Below are positions 52,266 to 62,507 of a DNA stretch of 64,000 nt, piece after piece (the first letter of the stretch is position 1; every line of letters starts with the position of its first letter). The notes under the pieces are model-generated. The model was not told where the DNA came from and ran no database searches. It worked only from the letters and a program-made list of their open reading frames with translations. Source of the DNA: DAHUYF01 sp035623985. GTDB lineage: Bacteria; Pseudomonadota; Alphaproteobacteria; ATCC43930; CGMCC-115725. The stretch covers positions 1 to 64,000 of the forward strand of contig DASPSJ010000087.1 of NCBI GenBank assembly GCA_035623985.1, given 5' to 3'. A program made the position numbers and the translations under genes.

Positions 52266-53222
52266 CTAGTCTTTCGGCTTGGTCGCCGGCGAGAGCACCG
52301 GCGCGTCGGGCGCTGGCGCCGCGCTTGGGGCACCCGCGCCGGAGAGATTGGGGGCCGGGGCGGAGACCGGGGCTGGCCGCGTGCCGGGAGGACTGCCATC
52401 GGCGTTGAACACCTCGATCTTGGCCGCCGCCCTCAGCTCCTTCATCTTTTCCCCGATCGTCTCGCGTGCGAACATCTCGGTGAGCTGCGGCTTCATCTGC
52501 TCGAAACTGAGCGGGCCCGCCGTGCGGCGGTCCTCGAGCTTGATGACATGCCAGCCGAATTGCGTCTTGATCGGCGTTTCCGTGAACTCGCCTTTCTTCA
52601 GCTTGAAGGCGGCATCGGCGAATTCCGGCACCATCTGGTCCTTGGTGAACCAGCCGAGATCGCCGCCCGAGGTCTTGCCCGCGGGGTCGGTGCTCTTCTC
52701 CTTGGCGAGCGCCGAGAAATCGGCGCCCTTCTTGAGCTGATCGATCACCGCCTTGGCGTCCGCCTCGCTGGCGAGAAGGATGTGGCGCGCATTCACTTCT
52801 TCGCGCGGCGGCGCTTCCTTTACGTATTTGTCATATTCGGCCTTGAGCTTCTGCTCGCTCAGGCTCTTCCCGACCAGGCGATTGATGTAAAGGTTGGCGA
52901 TGACCTGGTCCTGGACGAGCAGCAGGTGCCGCTTGACCTCGGCCTCGTCCTGGAATTTGGCCTTGCGCGCGGCCTGCGCGACGAGGGTGGAGCCGATCAT
53001 CGAGTTCAGCAGCTCCATATAGAGCTTGTCCGGCGGTTGCCGCTGCGCCTGCGGCGGCAGGGCGCGGGCGGCTTCCTCGATGTCGGAGCGGTGCAGCTCG
53101 AAACCGTTGATGCGCGCCACCACCGGGTCGCTGACGATCGACGGCGTCGGTTTCGCCGCTTGCGCCCAAACCGGGCCGGCGAGGAGCATGAGAGCAAGCG
53201 CAAGGGTCGCTCGAAGTGTCAT
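52266..53222 (-). CDS. Periplasmic parvulin-type peptidyl-prolyl isomerase
   Basis: A 318-residue SurA/PrsA-like protein with signal peptide (about 1-20), N-terminal helical chaperone region (VVARINGFELHRSDIEEA) and a parvulin domain (about 144-240: VNARHILLASEADAKAVIDQ, DLGWFTKDQMVPEFADAAF, TQFGWHVIKLED). A proline/alanine-rich tail follows. It assists outer-membrane or secreted protein folding; location divergent from secA fits this. Confidence 0.92.
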   Translation of the reverse strand: MTLRATLALALMLLAGPVWAQAAKPTPSIVSDPVVARINGFELHRSDIEEAARALPPQAQRQPPDKLYMELLNSMIGSTLVAQAARKAKFQDEAEVKRHLLLVQDQVIANLYINRLVGKSLSEQKLKAEYDKYVKEAPPREEVNARHILLASEADAKAVIDQLKKGADFSALAKEKSTDPAGKTSGGDLGWFTKDQMVPEFADAAFKLKKGEFTETPIKTQFGWHVIKLEDRRTAGPLSFEQMKPQLTEMFARETIGEKMKELRAAAKIEVFNADGSPPGTRPAPVSAPAPNLSGAGAPSAAPAPDAPVLSPATKPKD

Positions 53223-53454
53223 TTGCGTTCCTTTTTGATAGCGGGCGCGGCCGACCGCCGGCGCCGGACGCGCCCTTCGCGGTCGCTGGGGGGCGGCGTC
53301 GGGCGCTCATAAAGCACATCGCAAGGACGGAGGCAACGCCAATAGACGCGCCTTTGGCGTGCCCGACGGAATTGACACCCATCCCCGATCCGCCTATCTG
53401 TCATGCGGGATCCGCGCGGCCCCTCACCCCTCCCGCTTCCAGTTCGAGGTTTGG

Positions 53455-56154
53455 ATGATCGGCGCCCTGGCTCGGCGACTGTTCGGCTCAGCAAACGATC
53501 GATATGTCCGAAGTCTGCAGCCTCTCGTGGACGAGATCAATGCGGCTGAGCCGGCGCTCGTCCGGCTCTCCGACGACGAGCTGCGCGCGCTGACGCCGGC
53601 GCTCAAGAAGCGCCTGGCCGACGGCGAGACGCTCGACGACATCCTGCCCGACGCCTTCGCGACGGTGCGCGAGGCGGCCAAGCGCAGCCTGGGCCAGCGC
53701 CATTTCGACGTTCAGCTCATGGGCGGCATCGTGCTCCATCGCGGCATGATCTCGGAGATGAAGACCGGCGAAGGCAAGACGCTGGTGGCGACCTTGCCGG
53801 TCTATCTCAACGCGCTTACCGGCCGTGGCGTGCACGTCGTGACCGTCAACGACTACCTCGCCCGGCGCGACAGCGAATGGATGGGACAGATCTACCGTTT
53901 CCTCGGCCTCGGCGTCGGCTGCATCGTGCACGGGCTCGATGACGCCGAGCGCCGCGCCCAATACGCGGCCGACGTCACTTACGGCACCAACAACGAGTTC
54001 GGTTTCGACTATCTTCGCGACAACATGAAATTCCGCCTCGAGGACATGGTGCAGCGCCCGTTCAGCTTCGCCATCGTCGACGAGGTCGATTCGATCCTCA
54101 TCGACGAGGCGCGCACGCCGCTCATCATCTCGGGCATGGCCGAGGATTCCTCCGAGATGTACCGCACGGTCGACCGGCTCATCCCGCGGCTTGCGGCCGA
54201 GGATTTCGAGAAGGACGAAAAGCAGCGCCAGGTGGCGCTGACGGAATCCGGGGTCGAGAAGATGGAGGTGATGCTGCGCGAGGCCGAGCTGCTCGCCGCC
54301 GGCACGCTCTACGACATTCACAACGTCGCCCTGGTGCATCACGTCAATCAGTCGCTGCGCGCCCACAAGCTCTTCGCGCGCGACACCGACTACATCGTCA
54401 AGGACGGCAAGGTCGTCATCATCGACGAGTTCACCGGCCGCATGATGGAGGGGCGGCGCTATTCCGAGGGGCTGCATCAGGCGCTCGAGGCCAAGGAGAG
54501 CGTCGAAATCCAGCCGGAGAGCGTCACGCTCGCCTCGATCACCTTCCAGAATTATTTCCGCCTCTTTCCCAAGCTCGCGGGCATGACCGGCACGGCGATG
54601 ACCGAGGCTTCGGAGTTCTCCGACATCTACAAGCTCGACGTCGTCGAGATTCCGACCAACGTGCCGATGCAGCGCGCCGACAACGACGACGAGGTCTACC
54701 GCAGCGCGCGCGAGAAGCACGAGGCGATCATCGCGCAGATCCTGGAGTGCCACGAGCGCCAGCAGCCGGTCCTGGTCGGCACCGTCAGCATCGAGAAGTC
54801 GGAGGCGCTCTCGGCGCTGCTCAAGAAGCGCAAGATCGCGCATCAGGTGCTGAACGCCCGCTATCACGAGCAGGAGGCCTACATCATCGCCCAGGCCGGG
54901 CGTCCCGGCGCGGTGACCATCGCCACCAACATGGCCGGCCGCGGCACCGACATCCAGCTCGGCGGCAATTTCGACATGCGGCTGCGCCAGGATTTGCCGG
55001 CGATCCCCGACGAGGCGGCGCGCGAGCGGCGCAAGGCGGAGATCCGCGCCGAGATCGAGGCGGCGCGCGAGGCGGTGCGCCGGGCCGGCGGGCTCTTCGT
55101 CGTCGGCTCCGAGCGCCACGAGAGCCGGCGCATCGACAACCAGCTACGCGGCCGCTCCGGCCGCCAGGGGGATCCCGGCGCCTCCAAGTTCTTCGTCTCG
55201 CTCGAGGACGACCTGATGCGCATCTTCGGCTCCGAGCGCATGGACGGCATGCTGCAGCGCCTCGGCCTCAAGGAGGGCGAGGCGATCATCCATCCCTGGA
55301 TCAACAAGGCGCTCGAGAAGGCGCAGCAGAAGGTCGAGGCGCGCAATTACGAGGCGCGCAAATACGTTCTCAAATTCGACGACGTCATGAACGATCAGCG
55401 CAAGGTCGTCTACGAGCAGCGCAAGGACATCATGGCCGCGAGGGACGTCGCCGCCACCATTGCCGACATGCGCCATGAGACGGTGGACGCGATGGTCGCG
55501 CGCTGCATTCCCGAGAACGCGCTGCCCGATCAATGGGACGTCGACACGTTGCGCGAGGATTGCCTGCGCATCTTCAACCTCGACCTTCCGGTCAAGGACT
55601 GGGCGAAGGAGGAGGGCATCGGCGATGGCGAGATCAAGGAGCGCATCGCTCAGGCCGCCGACGCCAAGATGGCGCAGAAGGCGGCGAATTACGGCACCGA
55701 TATCATGCGCATGGCGGAGAAGAGCCTGCTGCTGCAGGTCCTCGACCAGAACTGGAAGGAGCATCTCGTTCAGCTCGAGCATCTGCGCCAGGGGATCAAT
55801 CTGCGCGCCTACGCCCAGCGCGATCCCGTCAACGAGTACAAGCGCGAGGCCTTCGAGCTGTTCAGCGGGATGCTGGTCGATCTGCGCGAGACGGTGACCC
55901 GCGTGCTCGCCCATGTCGAGCTGCGCGTCCAGCGCGGCGACGAGACGCCGGGGACGGGAGCGGCGCCGTCGCCGTTTCCCCCGCCGCCCCGGCCGCGCGC
56001 CATGGTCGAGCGCCACGACGATCCGGCTTCGGCCGAGATCGGCGCCGCCGGCGCTTCGGTGGCGGTCGCGGCGCCTTGGGCCAAGACGCCGCGCAACGCC
56101 CCTTGCCCTTGCGGTTCCGGCAAGAAATACAAGCACTGCCACGGCCGGGTCTGA
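53455..56154 (+). CDS. secA: Preprotein translocase subunit SecA
   Basis: An 899-residue motor of the Sec pathway. Walker A is at about 105-109 (MKTGEGKTLVA); DEVDSILIDEARTPLIISG carries Walker B, followed by ATNMAGRGTDIQLGGNFDM. The C-terminal zinc site and SecB-binding tail read CPCGSGKKYKHCHGRV. The ATG at 53455 has GAGG 5 bases upstream; a longer frame into the intergenic region is not needed. It is divergent from the parvulin gene. Confidence 0.97.
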   Translation: MIGALARRLFGSANDRYVRSLQPLVDEINAAEPALVRLSDDELRALTPALKKRLADGETLDDILPDAFATVREAAKRSLGQRHFDVQLMGGIVLHRGMISEMKTGEGKTLVATLPVYLNALTGRGVHVVTVNDYLARRDSEWMGQIYRFLGLGVGCIVHGLDDAERRAQYAADVTYGTNNEFGFDYLRDNMKFRLEDMVQRPFSFAIVDEVDSILIDEARTPLIISGMAEDSSEMYRTVDRLIPRLAAEDFEKDEKQRQVALTESGVEKMEVMLREAELLAAGTLYDIHNVALVHHVNQSLRAHKLFARDTDYIVKDGKVVIIDEFTGRMMEGRRYSEGLHQALEAKESVEIQPESVTLASITFQNYFRLFPKLAGMTGTAMTEASEFSDIYKLDVVEIPTNVPMQRADNDDEVYRSAREKHEAIIAQILECHERQQPVLVGTVSIEKSEALSALLKKRKIAHQVLNARYHEQEAYIIAQAGRPGAVTIATNMAGRGTDIQLGGNFDMRLRQDLPAIPDEAARERRKAEIRAEIEAAREAVRRAGGLFVVGSERHESRRIDNQLRGRSGRQGDPGASKFFVSLEDDLMRIFGSERMDGMLQRLGLKEGEAIIHPWINKALEKAQQKVEARNYEARKYVLKFDDVMNDQRKVVYEQRKDIMAARDVAATIADMRHETVDAMVARCIPENALPDQWDVDTLREDCLRIFNLDLPVKDWAKEEGIGDGEIKERIAQAADAKMAQKAANYGTDIMRMAEKSLLLQVLDQNWKEHLVQLEHLRQGINLRAYAQRDPVNEYKREAFELFSGMLVDLRETVTRVLAHVELRVQRGDETPGTGAAPSPFPPPPRPRAMVERHDDPASAEIGAAGASVAVAAPWAKTPRNAPCPCGSGKKYKHCHGRV

Positions 56155-56335
56155 CGCCCGCCATCTCTTCTTCCCTCATCGAGGAATACCGCCGCCGCCG
56201 GGCGAAGTTACACCGATTTAATCCGGTCGAAGGGGCGGCGTAATGGCGGATATATAATTATCCCCTCGCGAGCGCCGGGCCTTCGGGCAAGGTGCCAGCG
56301 ATACGCCACCGCTTCAGTTCAAACGAGGAACCATC

Positions 56336-57913
56336 ATGCTTTCTCCGACCTCTTCCCGCCCGAAAGTCTCGGCATTCCGGCGAGTCCGCGCCGCCGCGCT
56401 CGCCACGAGCGTCGGCCTCAGCCTGGCGCTGGCGCCGCTGGCCTGGGCACAGACGGAGACGCCGGCGCCGCAAGGCGCAGGCCCCGGCGCGCAACTGCCG
56501 ACCTTTGCGCCGCTGGTGAAGAAAGTGCTGCCCGCCGTCGTCAACGTCTCCGTCACCGAGAAAGTGGGCATGGCCGCCGGCGACGAGCAGGACATGGACG
56601 GCGACAGGGGCGGTCCGCAGCCGGGCATGCCTCCCTCGCCCTTCGACGAGTTCCTGCGCAAATTCTTCGAGCAGCAGGGCCAGGGCTTTCCCGGCATGCC
56701 GATGCACCCCAACCCGCACGCCGAGCAACGCGTTGCGCTCGGCTCGGGCTTCATCATCGATCCCGCCGGTTATATCGTCACCAACAATCATGTCGTCGCC
56801 GATGCCGACAAGGTGACGGTGATATTCCAGGACGGCAGCAAGCATCCCGCCAAGCTGCTCGGCCGCGACACCAAGACCGATCTGGCGCTGCTCAAGATCG
56901 ACGCCAAGGAGCCGCTGCCCTACGTCGCCTGGGGCGACAGCAACGCGGCGCAGGTCGGCGACTGGGTGCTGGCGGTCGGCAACCCCTTCGGCCTCGGCGG
57001 CACGGTCAGCTCCGGCATCATCTCGGCGCGCGGCCGCGACATCCATTCCGGCCCCTATGACGACTATCTTCAGCTCGATGCCGCCATCAACCGCGGCAAT
57101 TCCGGCGGTCCGACCTTCAACTTGAAGGGCGAGGTGATCGTCATCAACACCGCGATCTACTCGCCCAACGGCGGCTCGGTCGGCATCGGCTTCGCCATTC
57201 CCTCGAGCCTTGCCAAGCCGGTGATCGAGCAGCTCCGCGAGCACGGCAAGGTCGAGCGCGGCTGGCTCGGGGTGCAAATCCAGGAAGTGACGCCCGAGAT
57301 CGCCAAGAGCCTCAACCTGCCCAAGGCGCAAGGCGCGCTCGTCGCCGACGTGACTCAGGGCAGTCCCGCCGCCAAGGCGGGCCTCAAGCAGGGCGACGTC
57401 ATCCTGTCCTTCAACGGTCACGAGGTCGCCAAGGTGCGCGACCTGCCGATCGTCGTGGCGCAGACGCCGGTTGGGGAAAAGGCGAAGGTCGACGTGTTCC
57501 GCAACGGCAAGGACGAGCATTTGGACGTCGCCATCGGCGAAATGCCGGAGAATCTGCAGATGGCGCAGAACGGCGGCGGCGGCGAGCCGGGCGCCGGCGA
57601 CAACGCCACCGCGCTCGGCGTCAAGCTGGTGCCGCTCACCAGCCAGCTCCGCCAGCGCGCCGGCGTGCCGAAGGACGTGAAGGGCGTCATCGTCACCGCC
57701 ATCGACGACAGCAGTCCGCTGGCCGGACTCGGCATCCAGCCCGGCGACGTCATCGAGCAAGTCAATCAGGAGCCGGTTACGACGCCGCAACAGGCGGAGG
57801 CGAAGCTCAAAGAGGCGCAATCGGGCCGGAACACGAGCGTGCTGCTGCTCATCAACCGCCACGGCGTCAACCAGTATCTGGCGCTGTCGATGAGCAAGGG
57901 CGATAACGGCTGA
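56336..57913 (+). CDS. degP: DegP/HtrA family periplasmic serine protease
   Basis: A 525-residue Do-type protease with a signal peptide (about 1-38), an intact triad (H152 in TNNHVV, D182 in KTDLALL, S256 in GNSGGP) and two PDZ domains. A proline/methionine-rich segment at about 85-130 lies before the catalytic domain. It degrades or refolds damaged envelope proteins. The next gene on the strand is a response regulator after a hairpin. Confidence 0.94.
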   Translation: MLSPTSSRPKVSAFRRVRAAALATSVGLSLALAPLAWAQTETPAPQGAGPGAQLPTFAPLVKKVLPAVVNVSVTEKVGMAAGDEQDMDGDRGGPQPGMPPSPFDEFLRKFFEQQGQGFPGMPMHPNPHAEQRVALGSGFIIDPAGYIVTNNHVVADADKVTVIFQDGSKHPAKLLGRDTKTDLALLKIDAKEPLPYVAWGDSNAAQVGDWVLAVGNPFGLGGTVSSGIISARGRDIHSGPYDDYLQLDAAINRGNSGGPTFNLKGEVIVINTAIYSPNGGSVGIGFAIPSSLAKPVIEQLREHGKVERGWLGVQIQEVTPEIAKSLNLPKAQGALVADVTQGSPAAKAGLKQGDVILSFNGHEVAKVRDLPIVVAQTPVGEKAKVDVFRNGKDEHLDVAIGEMPENLQMAQNGGGGEPGAGDNATALGVKLVPLTSQLRQRAGVPKDVKGVIVTAIDDSSPLAGLGIQPGDVIEQVNQEPVTTPQQAEAKLKEAQSGRNTSVLLLINRHGVNQYLALSMSKGDNG

Positions 57914-57921
57914 TCCGGCCG

Positions 57922-57956
57922 CGGCGGGACCGGCGCCCGCTTCGCCGGTCCCGCCG
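57922..57956 (+). terminator. Strong intercistronic hairpin between degP and response regulator
   Basis: A perfect 14-base-pair GC-rich stem (57922-57935 with 57943-57956, seven-base loop), 9 bases after the degP stop and 20 bases before the regulator ATG. It is followed by only three T residues, so it is likely an attenuator or mRNA-stability element rather than a complete terminator. Confidence 0.55.
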
Positions 57957-57976
57957 CCGCTTTCCCGGTCGGTGTC

Positions 57977-58642
57977 ATGCGCATTCTCGTCGTCGAAGAC
58001 GATCGCGAGGCGGCCGCCTATCTCGTCAGGGGGCTGACCGAGAGCGGTCACCGCGTGTCGCTTGCCGAGGAAGGCCGCGACGGCCTCGAGCGCGCGACGC
58101 AGGAGAGCTTCGACGCCGTGATCATCGACCGCATGTTGCCGGGCCTCGACGGCCTGTCGATCGTTGCGGCGCTGCGCGCCGCGCGCAACCAGACGCCGGT
58201 GCTGGTGCTGAGCGCGCTGGGCGACGTCGAGGATCGGGTCAAGGGTCTGCGCGCCGGTTGCGACGACTACCTCTCCAAGCCCTTCGCTTTTGCCGAGCTT
58301 CTGGCGCGGCTCGAGGCGCTGACCCGCCGCGGCAACGCCGAGACGCGGCTCAAGGTGGCGGATCTCGAGATGGATCTGCTGACCCGCATCGTGACCCGCG
58401 CCGGCCGCGTCATCGACCTGCTGCCGCGCGAGTTTCGGTTGCTGGAATACCTGATGCGGCATGCCGGCCACATCGTCACCCGCACCATGTTGCTGGAGAA
58501 GGTCTGGGACCATCATTTCGATCCGCAGACCAACGTCATCGACGTGCATGTCAGCCGCTTGCGCCAGAAGCTGGACAAGGGCTTTGCCACGCCGCTGCTG
58601 CACACCGTGCGCGGCGCCGGCTACACGCTCCGCGCGCCGTAA
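57977..58642 (+). CDS. OmpR-family response regulator
   Basis: A 221-residue regulator: receiver with acidic pocket (VVEDDR), phospho-acceptor D51 in DAVIIDRMLPG, lysine K101 in LSKPF, and a C-terminal winged helix (about 125-221) with REFRLLEYLMRHAGHIVTRT and VSRLRQKL. In some Rhizobiales degP is followed by a similar regulator and its kinase; here no kinase follows, and a DUF2076 gene on the opposite strand comes next. Confidence 0.92.
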   Translation: MRILVVEDDREAAAYLVRGLTESGHRVSLAEEGRDGLERATQESFDAVIIDRMLPGLDGLSIVAALRAARNQTPVLVLSALGDVEDRVKGLRAGCDDYLSKPFAFAELLARLEALTRRGNAETRLKVADLEMDLLTRIVTRAGRVIDLLPREFRLLEYLMRHAGHIVTRTMLLEKVWDHHFDPQTNVIDVHVSRLRQKLDKGFATPLLHTVRGAGYTLRAP

Positions 58643-58668
58643 TGCGGTGCTATCCCGGCGCCGCCGTC

Positions 58669-59415
58669 TTACACGTCGTAGCTGCCGCCGTCGTCGCCGA
58701 AATCCGATGCATCGCCGATATCGGTGTCGGATATGTCCTGATCGGAGGCGTAGTCCTGCCCGGGATCGGTCGGGAGATCGCTCTGGTCCGGCAGCGCGTC
58801 GGCCTTCCTCGAGTCCGGCGCGGCCCGATCGCCGTAATGGTTGTTGACCACCATCTCGCTCAGCCCCGGCTGCTGCGCCGCGCCGCCGAGGAAGCCGCCG
58901 GCGTAATGCGGGCCGAACAGCGATTGGATGCCTTGGAACAGCAAGGCGCCGCCGGCGATGCCGGCCGCCGTCGCCGCCGCCTGGCGCAGAAAGCCCGCGC
59001 CCGCGCCGGACAGAAGCTGCGGCGCGCCCGGCGGCGGGCCCGCCGCCGGCACGCCGGTCCGCGACTGCGTCCAGACCGGCGCGGGCGGTTCGGAGTCCGG
59101 CGCCGCACTCGGGCGTTGCGGCCAGGCGCCGGACGCCGGCACGCTGCCACGCCCGCCGAGGAAGCTCGCAGCCGCTTGCGGCGCGGGAGCGGCCTTGGCC
59201 GCGATTTGACGCTCGAGCTCGGCGATGCGGCCTTGGGCGTCGTGTAGCGCCATGTCCTGGATCAGCACCGTCTGCATCAGCAGATAGGGCGCGTCGGGCT
59301 GTTCGGCCATGCCTTGGCGGATGAGCGCTTCGGCCTCGGCATCTTTGGGCTGGCTGGCTTGCTGCTTCAGTCGGGCGAGAAGGGCGACGACGAGATCGCG
59401 TTCCTGCGGCGTCAT
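58669..59415 (-). CDS. DUF2076 family protein
   Basis: A 248-residue protein of the DUF2076 family: N-terminal MTPQERDLVVALLARLKQQA, a helical segment, a proline/alanine-rich middle, a short glycine-rich hydrophobic stretch (about 148-165, AAATAAGIAGGALLFQGIQS) that may interact with membrane, and an acidic, aspartate-rich tail ending DISDTDIGDASDFGDDGG. Function unknown. It is convergent with the response regulator. Confidence 0.85.
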   Translation of the reverse strand: MTPQERDLVVALLARLKQQASQPKDAEAEALIRQGMAEQPDAPYLLMQTVLIQDMALHDAQGRIAELERQIAAKAAPAPQAAASFLGGRGSVPASGAWPQRPSAAPDSEPPAPVWTQSRTGVPAAGPPPGAPQLLSGAGAGFLRQAAATAAGIAGGALLFQGIQSLFGPHYAGGFLGGAAQQPGLSEMVVNNHYGDRAAPDSRKADALPDQSDLPTDPGQDYASDQDISDTDIGDASDFGDDGGSYDV

Positions 59416-59495
59416 GACGGGCCTCGCGATGGCGAAAGCGGTGTTGCTAAGATCGGACGGCGCATGCCGCGCTGCAAGGGGCGATCATGCGGTCC

Positions 59496-60449
<954 letters not shown>

Positions 60450-60493
60450 TGCCGAGGCTCTACCACACACACCGTTTCGATGCCACCCCGGCT

Positions 60494-61471
60494 TCAGTCG
60501 GCGCCGATCGCCGCCGCCTTCTTCACCAGCGCCTCCGCCTGACGGATCGAGGCGATGTCGATGAGGCGGCCGTCGAGCGCTACCGCGCCGCGGCCTTCGC
60601 GCGCCGCCTGCTCCATCGCCGCGAGGATGCGGCGCGCGCGCTCCACCTCCTTCGCCGAGGGCGTGAAGGTCTCGTTGGCGAGCGCCACCTGCGAGGGATG
60701 GATCGCCCATTTCCCCTCGCAGCCCAGCGCCGCCGCGCGCCGGCCCGCCGCCTTGTAGCCCTCGACGTCGGAGAAATCGCCGAACGGCCCGTCGATCGGA
60801 CGGATGCCGTTGGCGCGCGCCGCCACCACCATGCGGGCCAGCGCGTAATGCCACATGTCGCCCCAATGGATCTCGCGCCGGCCTTGCTCGTCCTTGTCGG
60901 TGAGGATGGCGTAATCGGGGTTGGCGCCGCCGATATTGGTGGTGCGGGCGCGCGTCGAGGCGGCGTAATCGGCGACGCCGAAATGCAGCGACTCGATGCG
61001 CTTGGAGGCGCCGGCGATCGCGTGCACGTTCTGCATGCCGAGCGCGGTCTCGATGATGAGTTCGAAGCCGATGCGGTTCTTGAAGCCTTTCGCCGTCTCG
61101 ATCTGCGTCACCAGCATGTCGAGGGCGTAGATGTCGGCGGCCGTGCCGACCTTGGGGATCATGATGAGGTGGAGCTTGTCGCCGGCCTGCTCGACCACGT
61201 CGACGACGTCGCGATACATATAGTGCGTGTCGAGCCCGTTGATGCGCACCGACAGCGTCTTGCCGCGCCAGTCGAGCGTGTTGAGCCCTTCGATGATGTT
61301 CTTGCGCGCCTTCTCCTTTTCATCGGGCGCCACCGCGTCCTCGAGATCGAGAAAGACGATGTCGGCCGGTCCCTTTGCCGCCTTGTCGAAGAATTGCGGC
61401 TGGCTGCCGGGCACGGCGAGTTCGCTGCGGTTGAGACGCGCGCGCGCGTTGTCGATGACGGTGAAGCTCAT
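60494..61471 (-). CDS. mcl1: L-malyl-CoA/beta-methylmalyl-CoA lyase-like protein
   Basis: A 325-residue HpcH/HpaI-type CoA ester lyase, closely similar in layout to Mcl1 of Rhodobacter (DIVFLDLEDAVAPDEK, LSVRINGLDTHYMYRDVVD, IMIPKVGTAADIYALDMLV, PIDGPFGDFSDVEGYKAAGR and KWAIHPSQVALANETFTP). It reversibly splits malyl-CoA or methylmalyl-CoA into glyoxylate and acetyl-CoA or propionyl-CoA, as in the ethylmalonyl-CoA pathway or serine cycle. Substrate specificity is inferred. Confidence 0.82.
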   Translation of the reverse strand: MSFTVIDNARARLNRSELAVPGSQPQFFDKAAKGPADIVFLDLEDAVAPDEKEKARKNIIEGLNTLDWRGKTLSVRINGLDTHYMYRDVVDVVEQAGDKLHLIMIPKVGTAADIYALDMLVTQIETAKGFKNRIGFELIIETALGMQNVHAIAGASKRIESLHFGVADYAASTRARTTNIGGANPDYAILTDKDEQGRREIHWGDMWHYALARMVVAARANGIRPIDGPFGDFSDVEGYKAAGRRAAALGCEGKWAIHPSQVALANETFTPSAKEVERARRILAAMEQAAREGRGAVALDGRLIDIASIRQAEALVKKAAAIGAD

Positions 61472-61553
61472 GGCCTGCCTCGCGGGACGAGAGAAGCGGG
61501 ATCAATAGGGGAAAGGCGCCGGATGGTAAAGCCGCGCCGCCCGGCCTCGCCGG

Positions 61554-62507
61554 TCAGCGTCGGCTTCTGCGTGCCAGCGGGTGATGCTGCTGCACCAGGC
61601 GCTGCAGCCGCTCGCCGGCGACATGGGTATAGATCTGGGTCGTGGCGATGTCGGCATGGCCCAACATCTCCTGCACGCTGCGGAGATCGGCGCCGTGGTC
61701 GAGCAGGTGGGTGGCGAAGGCATGGCGCAGCACGTGCGGCGAGAGCCTCTTCGGGTCGATTCCGGCCGCGGGCGCGAGCTCCTTCAGCAATTGCCCGCAA
61801 CGCCGCCGCGTCAAGTGGCCGGAGGCGCCGCGCGAGGGAAAGAGAAAGCGCGAGGTCTCGCCCTCGCCGAGGAAGGCGCCGCGTTCTTCCAGATAGCGCG
61901 CAAGCGCCGTGCGCGCCCGGTCGCCGAGCGGCACCAGCCGCTCCTTCTCGCCCTTGCCGCGCAGCACGAGAAAGCGCCGGTCGCCGCGCGCCGCCGCCAG
62001 CGGCAGGCTCACCAGCTCCGAGACGCGCAGGCCCGCGGCGTAGAGCAGCTCCAGCAAGCAGACGAGACGCGCACCCTCGGCGCCGGCCTTGGTGCCTGCC
62101 GCCTCGATCAGCGCCGCCGCCTCGGCCTCGCTTATCAGCTTGGGCAGCGGCCGGCCGAGGCGCGGCGCGTCGAGAGCGGCGGTCGGGTCATCCTTGCGCC
62201 GCGCGTCGGTGACCAGGAATTTGTAGAACTGCCGCAATGCCGAGAGCCGCCGCGCCGCCGTGCGCGGCTGGAGGCGGGCGCGGGCGAGCTTGCCCAAATA
62301 GCGTCGAAGATCCTCGGTCGCCGCCGCCTCGAGCGCCGTGCCGCCGAGAAAGCGCGCGGCATCGACGAGATCGCCGCGGTAGGCGGCAAGCGTCAGCCGC
62401 GCCGCGCCGCGCTCGGCGGCAAGCATCTCGAGAAAGGCTTCGACGTGGCGCGAGATCGACGGCGCCGGCTTGCGGCCCGTCCGGACGCGCGGCGCCGGTG
62501 CCGTCAC
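61554..62507 (-). CDS. xerD: Tyrosine recombinase XerD
   Basis: A 317-residue site-specific recombinase of the Xer group: N-terminal SAM-like core-binding domain (FLEMLAAERGAARLTLAAYR) and catalytic domain with the RKHRHY residues (GLRVSEL, GKGEKERLVPL, HVLRHAFATHLL, LGHADIATTQIYTHV). It starts with GTG 62507 overlapping the stop of the upstream gene (GTGA). It is chromosomal Xer rather than a phage integrase, given the accA neighbourhood. Confidence 0.93.
   Translation of the reverse strand: MTAPAPRVRTGRKPAPSISRHVEAFLEMLAAERGAARLTLAAYRGDLVDAARFLGGTALEAAATEDLRRYLGKLARARLQPRTAARRLSALRQFYKFLVTDARRKDDPTAALDAPRLGRPLPKLISEAEAAALIEAAGTKAGAEGARLVCLLELLYAAGLRVSELVSLPLAAARGDRRFLVLRGKGEKERLVPLGDRARTALARYLEERGAFLGEGETSRFLFPSRGASGHLTRRRCGQLLKELAPAAGIDPKRLSPHVLRHAFATHLLDHGADLRSVQEMLGHADIATTQIYTHVAGERLQRLVQQHHPLARRSRR

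Noticed and set aside
61554..62507. Phage or island integrase marking an attachment site
   Set aside because: Sequence and neighbourhood fit the chromosomal XerD; no tRNA or direct repeats nearby.
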